From JAHELQ01 sp965603365 (GTDB taxonomy: Bacteria > Acidobacteriota > Aminicenantia > UBA2199): a stretch of 56,526 nucleotides of DNA. The stretch lies in contig CBFDCR010000033.1 in assembly GCA_965603365.1 (NCBI GenBank), positions 1 to 56,526 of the forward strand, given 5' to 3'. A model generated the notes under the pieces. The model saw only the letters and a program-made list of their open reading frames with translations. It was not told the origin of the DNA and ran no database searches. Of the stretch, positions 18,595 to 26,239 are shown piece after piece. How positions within the stretch are numbered: position 1 is the stretch's first letter; each line of letters begins with the position of its first letter. The translations under genes and the position numbers were made by a program.

Positions 18595-20295
18595 ATGGCA
18601 ACACCAAAATGTTTGGAAAACATTAAGACTGAGAAGCCGCCTTACAATGTCGCCTGTACCGATGGATTCTGTTACAAGACATCTTTTGCCCGCGGCGTAC
18701 ACTGCAGCAGCCGGGGGCTGCCCATGGATACCCCGGTTTTAAGCTGGGATCCCGACCTTCACGGCGGGCAGGCCTGTTACTGCTGCTGCTCGTGTTTCGC
18801 CATGGATACCCCCATCGAGGCCAGGCCGGGGGAATTCATGATGATCCAGGACATCCAGTCAGGAGACGCCATCATGGCGGCCGGCCGTGACCTGGAGTGG
18901 AAAGAGACAAAGGTACGGCTGCGTACCGGGGATCTCAACCCCTCCATGGTACCCGGGCTCTACTGCGTCTACTACCTGCTGGAGGAGGAGACGGAACCCA
19001 GGTTTGTGCTGGTCACCCCCGACCATCTTTTCCTGATGAATACCACCCGTACCCTGAAGAAGGTGCAGCACTTGATCCCCGGCGACAAGCTGACCGCCAA
19101 AGACGGCCGCGTGGCCCAGGTTCAGTTTGTCGCCCTGGGCGAGCACAATACTTCTATCCAGAGTATCGAGATGGCGGGCAAGCTGGATCCCGAAACGCTG
19201 GAGGGGCATCTCATCAACAGCAACGGTATCGTCACCGCCGATTACGTGGTCCAGGTGTACCACGAGACCGGCACCATTGACGAAAAGCACATCTACCGCT
19301 TCTCCGATCCCGGCGACGTGCAGGAGGCAGGCACCGGCGAATATGCCGAAAAATTCCACTGCCAGGAACTGGAAGATTTCCTGAACGATGAGAAAAGCTG
19401 GCCCAAGGGATTCGTACCCAGGCGCCAGAACCTGGTTAACGTACCCCGCTTTGCCCAGGGTTTCCTGACCGACCAGCAGGCACGGGATGTCCGGGATAAC
19501 GGCGAATTTAATGCCTATACCAACGTGGTGGGCAGGGATAACGTGGAACGGCTGTTTAAGTTCAGTCGCTCGCAGTTCCCCGGTATCACCTGTATCCTGG
19601 ACTGGCACAATAAAGTGCCCAACGCCTATGCCTGGAATCAGAACAACCAGCAAATCCTGCTGGTGACCGGCGGCCTGGTCCGGCTGAAGCCCCTTTTCCT
19701 GGAGGGCCAATCCCTGATCATCGCCTTTTTGCAGGCCTACCTCGAAGGCAACCGTTGTGTCGGCAATGCCGATTATGAGGCGGTCGAAAACCTGCGGGAT
19801 TTATGGCCGGACTCTATCCTGGCCCAACTGCTCCCGACTGCGATAGAGCAGGTGCAGGCTGTGTTCGATCTCGTGGATGCGAAACATGCCGGCGGCAATC
19901 CGAAAGATGTGTGCGCCGAACCCTCCCTGAAGTGCCGGATCAAGACCTACTGGAATGCCTTCAGCTTCTTCGGCATCCCCGACTGCGCCCTGCCCAGGTC
20001 CGAATACTTCGATCTTCTCAGGGCTTACGCCGACATCGATAATACCAGCGTCAGCGTGGTTTTCAGTGATGCGGTGGAGAAGGGTTCCGGCACCGACACC
20101 GACAATTACCAGTTTATCCCGGTGGTAAAGGTAAAAAAGGCGGAGATCGATCCCACCAACAGTCGGATCGTGGTACTGAAGGTTGACGGGTTGAAGAGCG
20201 CCAGCAAGTATATGTTGACGGTGGGAGAAGTAAAGTCCGTTCATGGTGCCCGGTTGACGCCGGGAGCGGATACGGTTATCGTCAAAACACAGTGA
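18595..20295 (+). CDS. Hint-domain protein of the Tc operon
   Basis: A 566-aa protein with a Cys-rich N-terminus, then a Hint (hedgehog/intein-like) domain from C67 (CFAMDTPIEARPGEFMMIQD) to about residue 223 (HLINSNGIVTADYVVQVYH). No terminal His-Asn of splicing inteins is visible, so at most N-terminal acyl shift/cleavage is expected. Residues about 330-385 read like an M48 peptidase core (PNAYAW...ILLVTGGLVRL), but FLQAY (378-382) stands where HExxH would be, so it should be catalytically dead. The last roughly 90 residues look like an Ig-like beta domain. CYCCCSC (61-67) and DTPVL link it to the 108-aa protein. It starts 33 bp after TcA behind AAGGAGGA and is the last gene before a strong terminator. 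A role in processing or attaching the Tc complex is inference. Confidence 0.8.
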   Translation: MATPKCLENIKTEKPPYNVACTDGFCYKTSFARGVHCSSRGLPMDTPVLSWDPDLHGGQACYCCCSCFAMDTPIEARPGEFMMIQDIQSGDAIMAAGRDLEWKETKVRLRTGDLNPSMVPGLYCVYYLLEEETEPRFVLVTPDHLFLMNTTRTLKKVQHLIPGDKLTAKDGRVAQVQFVALGEHNTSIQSIEMAGKLDPETLEGHLINSNGIVTADYVVQVYHETGTIDEKHIYRFSDPGDVQEAGTGEYAEKFHCQELEDFLNDEKSWPKGFVPRRQNLVNVPRFAQGFLTDQQARDVRDNGEFNAYTNVVGRDNVERLFKFSRSQFPGITCILDWHNKVPNAYAWNQNNQQILLVTGGLVRLKPLFLEGQSLIIAFLQAYLEGNRCVGNADYEAVENLRDLWPDSILAQLLPTAIEQVQAVFDLVDAKHAGGNPKDVCAEPSLKCRIKTYWNAFSFFGIPDCALPRSEYFDLLRAYADIDNTSVSVVFSDAVEKGSGTDTDNYQFIPVVKVKKAEIDPTNSRIVVLKVDGLKSASKYMLTVGEVKSVHGARLTPGADTVIVKTQ

Positions 20296-20310
20296 AGATG
20301 ACATCTAACC

Positions 20311-20341
20311 AAAAGCCTGTGGCCATTGGCCACAGGCTTTT
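20311..20341 (+). terminator. Rho-independent terminator of the Tc operon
   Basis: A perfect 14-bp stem (AAAAGCCTGTGGCC at 20311-20324 and its complement at 20328-20341) with a 3-base loop, ending in a short T tract. It starts 15 bp after the Hint gene's stop codon. The next gene begins only 18 bp beyond it, so that gene depends on read-through or an unseen promoter. Confidence 0.9.
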
Positions 20342-20359
20342 TATTAGGGGAGAATAACC

Positions 20360-21067
20360 ATGCCGGAATTGACCGATATTCAAGATAATTCCCAATCCTG
20401 GGACCAAATGCGGCGAGAACTCGGCTCCCTTCTGGAGATACCGGGTGCGGTTCCCGGAGAGGTGTTGAGCCGGGCCGTTCAGGACGACAAATATTTTGTC
20501 TACCTCTACAACTGCCGTAATAACGCCGAATTGCTGAAATTACTCTTGAGGGACCCCCGCAATCGGCAGTTTGAGAACGGTATTGATGAGGAGTACCTGT
20601 CCAGGTCCCGGAAACGGCTTCTACAGTGGAAAAAATACCGGGCCGATCGCAGGCAAGCGGAAAATAAGACGGGGGAGCCCTGTAAAGACTGTGGGGAGAA
20701 CCGGGCCGACTTCCGAATCGATACCTCCGGAGGCGTCGATGCCAACCTGGAACTCGTTAAAAGGGCGGGCCGGGCGTTGTGGAGATGGAGTAAAACCGGT
20801 TTTGCGACGGTTGATGACGAGACCCTGGCCCGCCGGGAAAATGGTTGTCTGGGTTGCCCTTACCTGGGGGACCCTGAAAGAGCCTTACAGAAAATGATCC
20901 CGGCCAAGGGGGTAACCGGAAAAATAGGCGAGCGTACCGGCAAGAGGGTCTGCAAATTGTGCGGCTGCAGCGTCGCCAAAAAAATGCGCCTTACATCGGA
21001 ATCCTGCCCGGACAGGCATCCCATTAAAGCCGGTCTCACCCGCTGGGGCGAACCCCTGGGAACCTAG
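20360..21067 (+). CDS. Putative Zn-ribbon protein following the Tc operon
   Basis: A 235-aa protein with three Cys clusters: CKDCGEN near residue 110, CLGCPYLG near 170, and CKLCGCSVAKKMRLTSESCP near 200. The last resembles the CxxCxC...K...CP zinc-binding tails found in small phage and secretion-associated proteins; four or more metal ligands are available. The N-terminal half is helical and charged and matches nothing I recognise. There is no signal peptide. It sits in the direction of the Tc operon but behind its terminator, with a GGGGAG sequence before the ATG. It could be a regulator or an assembly factor expressed at a lower level by terminator read-through. Function unknown. Confidence 0.7.
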   Translation: MPELTDIQDNSQSWDQMRRELGSLLEIPGAVPGEVLSRAVQDDKYFVYLYNCRNNAELLKLLLRDPRNRQFENGIDEEYLSRSRKRLLQWKKYRADRRQAENKTGEPCKDCGENRADFRIDTSGGVDANLELVKRAGRALWRWSKTGFATVDDETLARRENGCLGCPYLGDPERALQKMIPAKGVTGKIGERTGKRVCKLCGCSVAKKMRLTSESCPDRHPIKAGLTRWGEPLGT

Positions 21068-21105
21068 ACGATAGGTTTTGAGAAGGTCAAAAAGCAGGCT
21101 TGCCT

Positions 21106-21134
21106 TTGACATCGGTATGTGGGATACTTAAAAT
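21106..21134 (+). promoter_or_regulatory. Sigma70-type promoter of the rhamnogalacturonan lyase
   Basis: TTGACA (21106-21111) and TAAAAT (21129-21134) are separated by exactly 17 bp. They lie about 60 bp upstream of the ATG at 21196, which has its own AAAGGAGGT ribosome binding site. This is one of the closest matches to the consensus in the window. Confidence 0.65.
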
Positions 21135-21195
21135 ATAGTGATTGGCAGGATTATGGATTTATGAGCTAAAAAATTGAATTAAAAGGAGGTAAAAA

Positions 21196-22926
21196 ATGGG
21201 AAAGAAGTTTTGGGTTACGTTAATTTTATCGGTTTTATGGCTGGTGGTGTTTCCCGACTGTCGGGCAGTGGTGGTTGCCAATGTTGGGGGAGCAGAACTG
21301 TCGGCCCCGGTCTATTTTTTGGGGCTGCCCGGCGGGGACGGCAAGATCTACCTGGGCTGGCGGCTGGACAGTAAGAATCCGCAGATGGGTTACAACGTCT
21401 ACCGTCAGTACCCTGGGGGGGAATTCAAGAAGGTGAACTCTAAGCCCATCGCCGACTCCACCAACTACCTGGACGGTGACGGCATCAAAGACGGGGAGAC
21501 CTACACGTATTATGTCCGGGCCGTCGATACCAAAACCGGCCAGGAGAGCGGTAACTCGGCAGAAGTAGAGGTGACCGCCGGTAATGGTACTACTATCTAC
21601 AGCAGTATAAAAAAGATCCATCCCAATACCGGTTCTGCCAAAGTTAAGGTCGGCGATATCGACGCCGACGGGCTGCCGGACTTCCTGGTGGTCTGCCGGA
21701 CATCGCCGGACAGTGCCGCCGGAGAGCATGACGATGAGTATGAAGAGAAAGGCAGTTACGGCGATCTCCACGTGAAGGTATTGTACAATAACGGCAAACC
21801 GGCCTGCGATATCGATATGGGGGAGACCGAGAAGGTACTGCGCACCGCCTGGACGTTCTGGGATTTGAACGGCGACGGCAAGGACGAGTTGATCGGGGTG
21901 ATGAAAAAAGCCCCCGGCAACAACCAGTACAGCCTGTATGTGATGGATCCCACCACCTCCGGCAAGGTGTTGAGCCAGATCGACGTGCCCAGTTCTCCGC
22001 CCGTTATTTCAACCCGGTTCAAGACCATGACTATCGCCTACCTGGACGGCAAACGGCCCTATATTTTGTACGGCGCCGGTCACGAGTACTCGCAGCACCG
22101 CTACGTGAATGCCTATACCTTTGACGCCCAATCCGGGCTAAAAATCGCCTGGTCCTGGGACAAAGCGGCCTCCCAATCCCCCAAGACCGATCCCTCCTCT
22201 TCCCACCAGTTCGAGGTGGTGGACATCGACGGCGACGGCAAGGACGAGGCCTTTTTGGGGGTTTACGTGTACGATGAAAAGGGAATCTGGAAAGATCCCT
22301 GGGGCGGCCACATGTGGTCCCATGCCGACGGTGTTCATGCCGGGCCCATCAAGTCGGCGTTGGATGTATACTTCCACTTCGAGGAGACACCGGGGGGTAT
22401 TCATATCACCGATTGTAAGGGCAATATCACGTGGGAGAAGGGGGGAGACTGCAAAATAGGCGACAAAAAAGTCCTGCATGCCCATGCCGGCTGGATCGGC
22501 GATGTGGTGAAGAATTCCTCCGGCTGTGAGGTCTGGGTCATGCATAAAGATGCCAACGGTGCCGGTATGTGCTGCCCCTTCCTCTATTCCGCCAATGGCC
22601 AGATGATCAACTGCAACTGCGATCTGCGGGGCGGCACGGTGGACTGGGACGGCGCACTCCCCCTGGAGGTGATCAGCGGGAATAACATTATTGAACGTTT
22701 TAACGACAGTGGAACCCAGTTGAGCCAGGTCAAGGCCATCGGTAACAAGGTGGAGTTGGCCATGGATGTTGTCGGCGACTACCGCGAGGAGGTCATCGCC
22801 TTTGACAATTATCAAGGTTATCTGCGCCTGCAGGTCTACACCAACATAAACCTGAACAGTCACCGAAAACCCTCCCCCTGTGATGACCGCCAATACCTCG
22901 AGAGGCACCGCTGGGCCGGCCACTAA
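21196..22926 (+). CDS. Rhamnogalacturonan lyase, PL11 family
   Basis: A 576-aa secreted protein with an N-terminal signal peptide (FWVTLILSVLWLVVFPDCRA). A fibronectin-like start (YFLGLPGGDGKIYLGWRLD...GYNVYRQ) precedes an eight-bladed propeller typical of PL11, with repeated Ca-binding loops (DIDADGLPD, DLNGDGKDE, DIDGDGKDE) and the core HMWSHADGVHAGPI. PL11 enzymes cleave the rhamnose-galacturonate backbone of pectic rhamnogalacturonan I by beta-elimination. The end KPSPCDDRQYLERH is typical of the family, so the protein looks complete. Its TAA stop is formed by the first bases of repeat copy 2. It has a good promoter at 21106 and is probably monocistronic. Confidence 0.85.
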   Translation: MGKKFWVTLILSVLWLVVFPDCRAVVVANVGGAELSAPVYFLGLPGGDGKIYLGWRLDSKNPQMGYNVYRQYPGGEFKKVNSKPIADSTNYLDGDGIKDGETYTYYVRAVDTKTGQESGNSAEVEVTAGNGTTIYSSIKKIHPNTGSAKVKVGDIDADGLPDFLVVCRTSPDSAAGEHDDEYEEKGSYGDLHVKVLYNNGKPACDIDMGETEKVLRTAWTFWDLNGDGKDELIGVMKKAPGNNQYSLYVMDPTTSGKVLSQIDVPSSPPVISTRFKTMTIAYLDGKRPYILYGAGHEYSQHRYVNAYTFDAQSGLKIAWSWDKAASQSPKTDPSSSHQFEVVDIDGDGKDEAFLGVYVYDEKGIWKDPWGGHMWSHADGVHAGPIKSALDVYFHFEETPGGIHITDCKGNITWEKGGDCKIGDKKVLHAHAGWIGDVVKNSSGCEVWVMHKDANGAGMCCPFLYSANGQMINCNCDLRGGTVDWDGALPLEVISGNNIIERFNDSGTQLSQVKAIGNKVELAMDVVGDYREEVIAFDNYQGYLRLQVYTNINLNSHRKPSPCDDRQYLERHRWAGH

Positions 22927-22984
22927 ACTGTTAGAAAGAAACCCTTTATGCGCAGTAGGGGACGCAGATTCTCCCGTGCCCTGC
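22923..22984. repeat. 62-bp REP-like repeat, copy 2
   Basis: Matches 39-100 at 55 of 62 positions in the same orientation. The hairpin is degraded: the right arm has two mismatches against the left. The repeat's left edge (CTAAACTG) supplies the TAA stop of the rhamnogalacturonan lyase. It lies 73 bp before the S9 peptidase gene and may serve as terminator or mRNA 3' end. Confidence 0.7.
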
Positions 22985-23057
22985 TGTGCTTTTAGGTCTA
23001 TAAAACCAAATTCGTTTAGGGCCGTATTTACTATTTATAGAGACCAGGAGGTAGAAG

Positions 23058-25691
23058 ATGCGACCCATCAGATACTTTTTTATTATTCCGGTTTCATTTT
23101 TACTGATGTTTGCCGGGGCCGGTTCGGTCGGCGGGGACAGAAGCGGGACGGCGAAATGGAGTTTTGAAGACATTTACCAGGTCAAACCCTTCCGGGGTAA
23201 AACCGCCAGGCTGATTAAATTTTCCGAAGATGACCGGTATCTGGCCTTCTTGTGGAACAAATACGAGGATTTCGGCTGTCGGCTCTTGTTGACTGCCCGT
23301 CGATACAGAGCGGCCGGCTATGATCTCCATATCTACGATATCAAGGAAGGGAAGCTGAAACGGGTGACCTCGCCGGAACGCATGAAACAATTCGATCCGC
23401 CGGAAGATTACGAAAAGTTTATAAAGAAGAGAAAACAGATCCTGGAGGAAGAACGGAAACGGCAGGAGATGATCCTGGCCCAGCGGGATTTTTTGCAGGC
23501 TAAAGAGGTGGACCTGGAAAAATTTGAACGGCAGGAGATCGAAGAGTTAAAGAAGGAACTGGAAGAGAAGAAAAAAGAGGAGAAAGAAAAAAAGAAAGAT
23601 AAAAAGAAAGAGGAAAAAGAGCTGGAATTGTGGGAACTGAGAGATAAGTTGAAGGAGAAGAAGAAAAAGGAGGCGGTTAAGATTGAAGATCTCTACCCCG
23701 GCGTGTCCGGGTACGAGTGGTCGAAGCCGGCAGCCCAGTTGATTTTTCAATACCGGGGGGATCTCTATCGCTATCTCCCGGAAACCGACGAGATCCGGCG
23801 GCTCACCATGACCGATGAGGCGGAATCCATTATATCGTACACGCCGGACGGCAGCGGTTATTACTACGCCAAAGAGGAGCGGGTCTTCCTGGTCAAATTC
23901 GACTCTGCCTATATCCGGCAAATCAATCACCAATTGAATGAAGAAAACAAATACAAAATAGCACAAACGCGTATCTCCCCCGACGGCAAGTGGATGTTGA
24001 TTTTGGCCGCCAAAAAGGAGGCCAAACCCGCTAACAGGGAAGTCCAGATCATGGATTATCAAAAACGCTTTGCCGAGGCCCAGAAGATAAAACGCCGGGT
24101 GGCGGATGACAAGAGAAACGAACCCCACTATCGGTTTATCCTGAGGGATATCCGTCAGACCAACTACGGCCGGGAGCCGGAGCACATTTTCGAGATTCCC
24201 GGCGGCGATGTGTGGTACGAATTCAGCGACATCGAGTGGAGTAAAGACAGTTCCAGGTACGCCTTCATGACCTGGGAACGGGAAAAGGGAGACCTGAAAA
24301 TCTGGCTGGGCCGTGCGGCCGCGGGGGAAAAACCCGAATTACTCTATGAAATGAAAGAACAGATCGGCTTTAAAGGTTTTTATGAAAATAATGTCAAATT
24401 CACCCCCGACGGCAAACGGTTGGCTGCGGTGTTAAACAACGAGGCCGGGTTCCGGCAGCCGGTGATTTTCGATTTAGAGACCAAAAAGAAAACATCTGTA
24501 TTAAAGGGAAAGTTCGAATCCTATCCCATCCTGGACTTTAGCCGGGACAGTTGCTATATGTACATCGTGTCGGATAAAGAGAGCCCTGCCTGGCGCACCG
24601 TCTACAGGGTATCGCTGGAGAATGGCGGTATGACCCGCATCGGTAAGACCAGGGGCATGCACCGGCGGGCCGCCGTTTCCCACGGCGGGGAATGGCTGGC
24701 CGTCAACTTCGGTAACTGGACCCGGATGGCGGAGTTGTATCTGTTAAACACCCGGACCGGCGAGGAGAAGGTCTTAACCGACAGCCACCGCAAGGGCTGG
24801 GAAAATATTTACTTTATCAAACCGGAAATTTTCCAATACAAGAACCGCGGCGGCGATACCATCCAGGGCATGATCTTCAAGCCGGCGGGCTGGAGACCGG
24901 AGGCTAAACGGCCGGGGATCGTGTACCTGTACGGCGGGCCGGTCTTGAACCAGCATACGGTAGAGGTGGACAATTTCAGCCCCCTCTCCTATCTGTTCCA
25001 GATGTTGATGGCCGCCAAACACGGCTATGTGACCATCAATATCGACCCCCGCGGCCAGACCGGCTACGGCAAACGGTTTTCCGAAGCCAATTTCCAAAAT
25101 CCCGGCAACCCCCAGACCGAAGACCTCGAAGACCTGGTCAAACATATCCACACCGGCTTCGGCGTGGACAGCCGGAAACTGGGGCTCCACGGCTGGAGCT
25201 TCGGCGGTTTCCAGACCATCAAGACCATGCTCACCTCCCCCGAAACCTTTGCCTGCGGTATTGCGGTGGCCAGTGTCACCGAATGGGAAAACTACAACTC
25301 CTGGTATGCCGGGGCCACAATCGGCAAATCGGTGCGGGACAAGCCCAACCTGCGCAAATACTCCCTCATCCCCCAGGCCCATAAGCTCAGGCGCCCCCTT
25401 CTTCTCATCCACGGCATGATGGACGACAATGTCCTCTACCAGGATACCCTCAAGATGTACAACGCTTTTCTTGGGGCCGGTAAGGAGACCCTGGTGGAGA
25501 TCTTCTTAGACCCCGAAGGCAAGCACAGCCTGGGCGGCACCGTCAAATACAAGGCAGTCTACAAGAAATTCGAATCCTGGTTCCTCCGCCACCTGGGAAC
25601 ATACGGAAACCGTCAAAGTCAAGATCCGTTAGAACCCATGCAACCTTTCTGGCCTGTTTATCGGACAGGGTGTCGAGGAAATCTTCAATAG
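23058..25691 (+). CDS. S9 family prolyl oligopeptidase (DPP-IV-like), secreted
   Basis: An 877-aa exported serine peptidase. It has an N-terminal signal peptide (YFFIIPVSFLLMFAGAG), a beta-propeller domain interrupted by a long Lys/Glu coiled coil (about residues 113-215, densest at 161-204), and a C-terminal alpha/beta hydrolase. The catalytic triad is visible: S714 in GWSFGG, D789 in HGMMDDN and H823 in GKHSLGG. Such enzymes remove dipeptides or cleave after Pro in peptides, probably in the periplasm. AGGAGGT precedes the ATG. The C-terminal 20 residues or so are read from the antisense of a truncated RelE/Gp49-like toxin gene (25630-25740), so the native end has been replaced; the active site is unaffected. 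Confidence 0.9.
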   Translation: MRPIRYFFIIPVSFLLMFAGAGSVGGDRSGTAKWSFEDIYQVKPFRGKTARLIKFSEDDRYLAFLWNKYEDFGCRLLLTARRYRAAGYDLHIYDIKEGKLKRVTSPERMKQFDPPEDYEKFIKKRKQILEEERKRQEMILAQRDFLQAKEVDLEKFERQEIEELKKELEEKKKEEKEKKKDKKKEEKELELWELRDKLKEKKKKEAVKIEDLYPGVSGYEWSKPAAQLIFQYRGDLYRYLPETDEIRRLTMTDEAESIISYTPDGSGYYYAKEERVFLVKFDSAYIRQINHQLNEENKYKIAQTRISPDGKWMLILAAKKEAKPANREVQIMDYQKRFAEAQKIKRRVADDKRNEPHYRFILRDIRQTNYGREPEHIFEIPGGDVWYEFSDIEWSKDSSRYAFMTWEREKGDLKIWLGRAAAGEKPELLYEMKEQIGFKGFYENNVKFTPDGKRLAAVLNNEAGFRQPVIFDLETKKKTSVLKGKFESYPILDFSRDSCYMYIVSDKESPAWRTVYRVSLENGGMTRIGKTRGMHRRAAVSHGGEWLAVNFGNWTRMAELYLLNTRTGEEKVLTDSHRKGWENIYFIKPEIFQYKNRGGDTIQGMIFKPAGWRPEAKRPGIVYLYGGPVLNQHTVEVDNFSPLSYLFQMLMAAKHGYVTINIDPRGQTGYGKRFSEANFQNPGNPQTEDLEDLVKHIHTGFGVDSRKLGLHGWSFGGFQTIKTMLTSPETFACGIAVASVTEWENYNSWYAGATIGKSVRDKPNLRKYSLIPQAHKLRRPLLLIHGMMDDNVLYQDTLKMYNAFLGAGKETLVEIFLDPEGKHSLGGTVKYKAVYKKFESWFLRHLGTYGNRQSQDPLEPMQPFWPVYRTGCRGNLQ

Positions 25692-25740
25692 GACACTTGC
25701 CGGCCTGGGTTCTGAAAAATATGATTTGTTTCATGTCCAT
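25630..25740 (-). pseudogene. N-terminal remnant of a Gp49/HigB-like (RelE superfamily) toxin
   Basis: Read on the minus strand from 25740, the frame gives MDMKQIIFFRTQAGKCPIED, then FLDTLSDKQARKVAWVL. This is the standard N-terminus of phage-derived Gp49-like/HigB toxins, usually 100-120 aa. The family match stops at about codon 37 (25630), where the frame runs into the antisense of the S9 peptidase gene and ends at 25543 without the catalytic part. It is a deletion remnant, not a functional toxin. No antitoxin gene is seen beside it. Confidence 0.7.
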
Positions 25741-26201
25741 ATGTTAACGCAGATGTGAACTCAAATCAACTTCAAAATTGAAGGATCCCCCCCAAAATAT
25801 AATCAACTATGATTATTTCCCGGCCCATTTCAGATTGCGGTGCATGGAAATATGGAAATAGCAGGCTTTAGCCTTTGCGCTTCATCCTTTAATACCGGCT
25901 CTTCGGCTGCCGTTTAAAAGGGGTTGGGAACGATTTTTTAGACGAGTTCATTTTACTCGACGACGAGTTAGATTATCTAAAGTTTTTGGATCTCCTCTTT
26001 GGGTTTACAAATCCACACTCGATTTAATAACCTAAAGAGTGCATACATCCATCCCAACAAGCAGCAAATAATTCTGTATAACCTGAATTGCTAATTTCCT
26101 TCATTTATCGACGAACAGGGCTGGAGCCTGGGCACGGTGCCCAAAAACGAAAGTCGTTCATCCAGTAATTCACTGGACCACTCAAACATACACACTCATC
26201 C
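25741..26201. other. Intergenic region without a recognisable gene
   Basis: About 460 bp between the toxin remnant and the promoter of the M1-like peptidase. No convincing reading frame or RNA gene was seen. The only structures are small inverted repeats such as TCCAGT-aattc-ACTGGA (26161-26177). The stretch may contain the deleted remainder of the toxin locus. Confidence 0.5.
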
Positions 26202-26230
26202 TTAACATTTATTAAAAAAAAACGTATAAT
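26202..26230 (+). promoter_or_regulatory. Promoter of the M1-like peptidase, predicting a leaderless mRNA
   Basis: TTAACA (26202-26207) and TATAAT (26225-26230) are 17 bp apart. The TATAAT ends only 9 nt before the ATG at 26240, so transcription would start about 0-3 nt from the start codon. No Shine-Dalgarno sequence is present between them. Confidence 0.65.
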
Positions 26231-26239
26231 CTCTTAGAG

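Noticed and set aside
18859..19710. A 283-codon open frame antisense to the Hint gene
   Set aside because: No recognisable domain; composition mirrors the sense strand.
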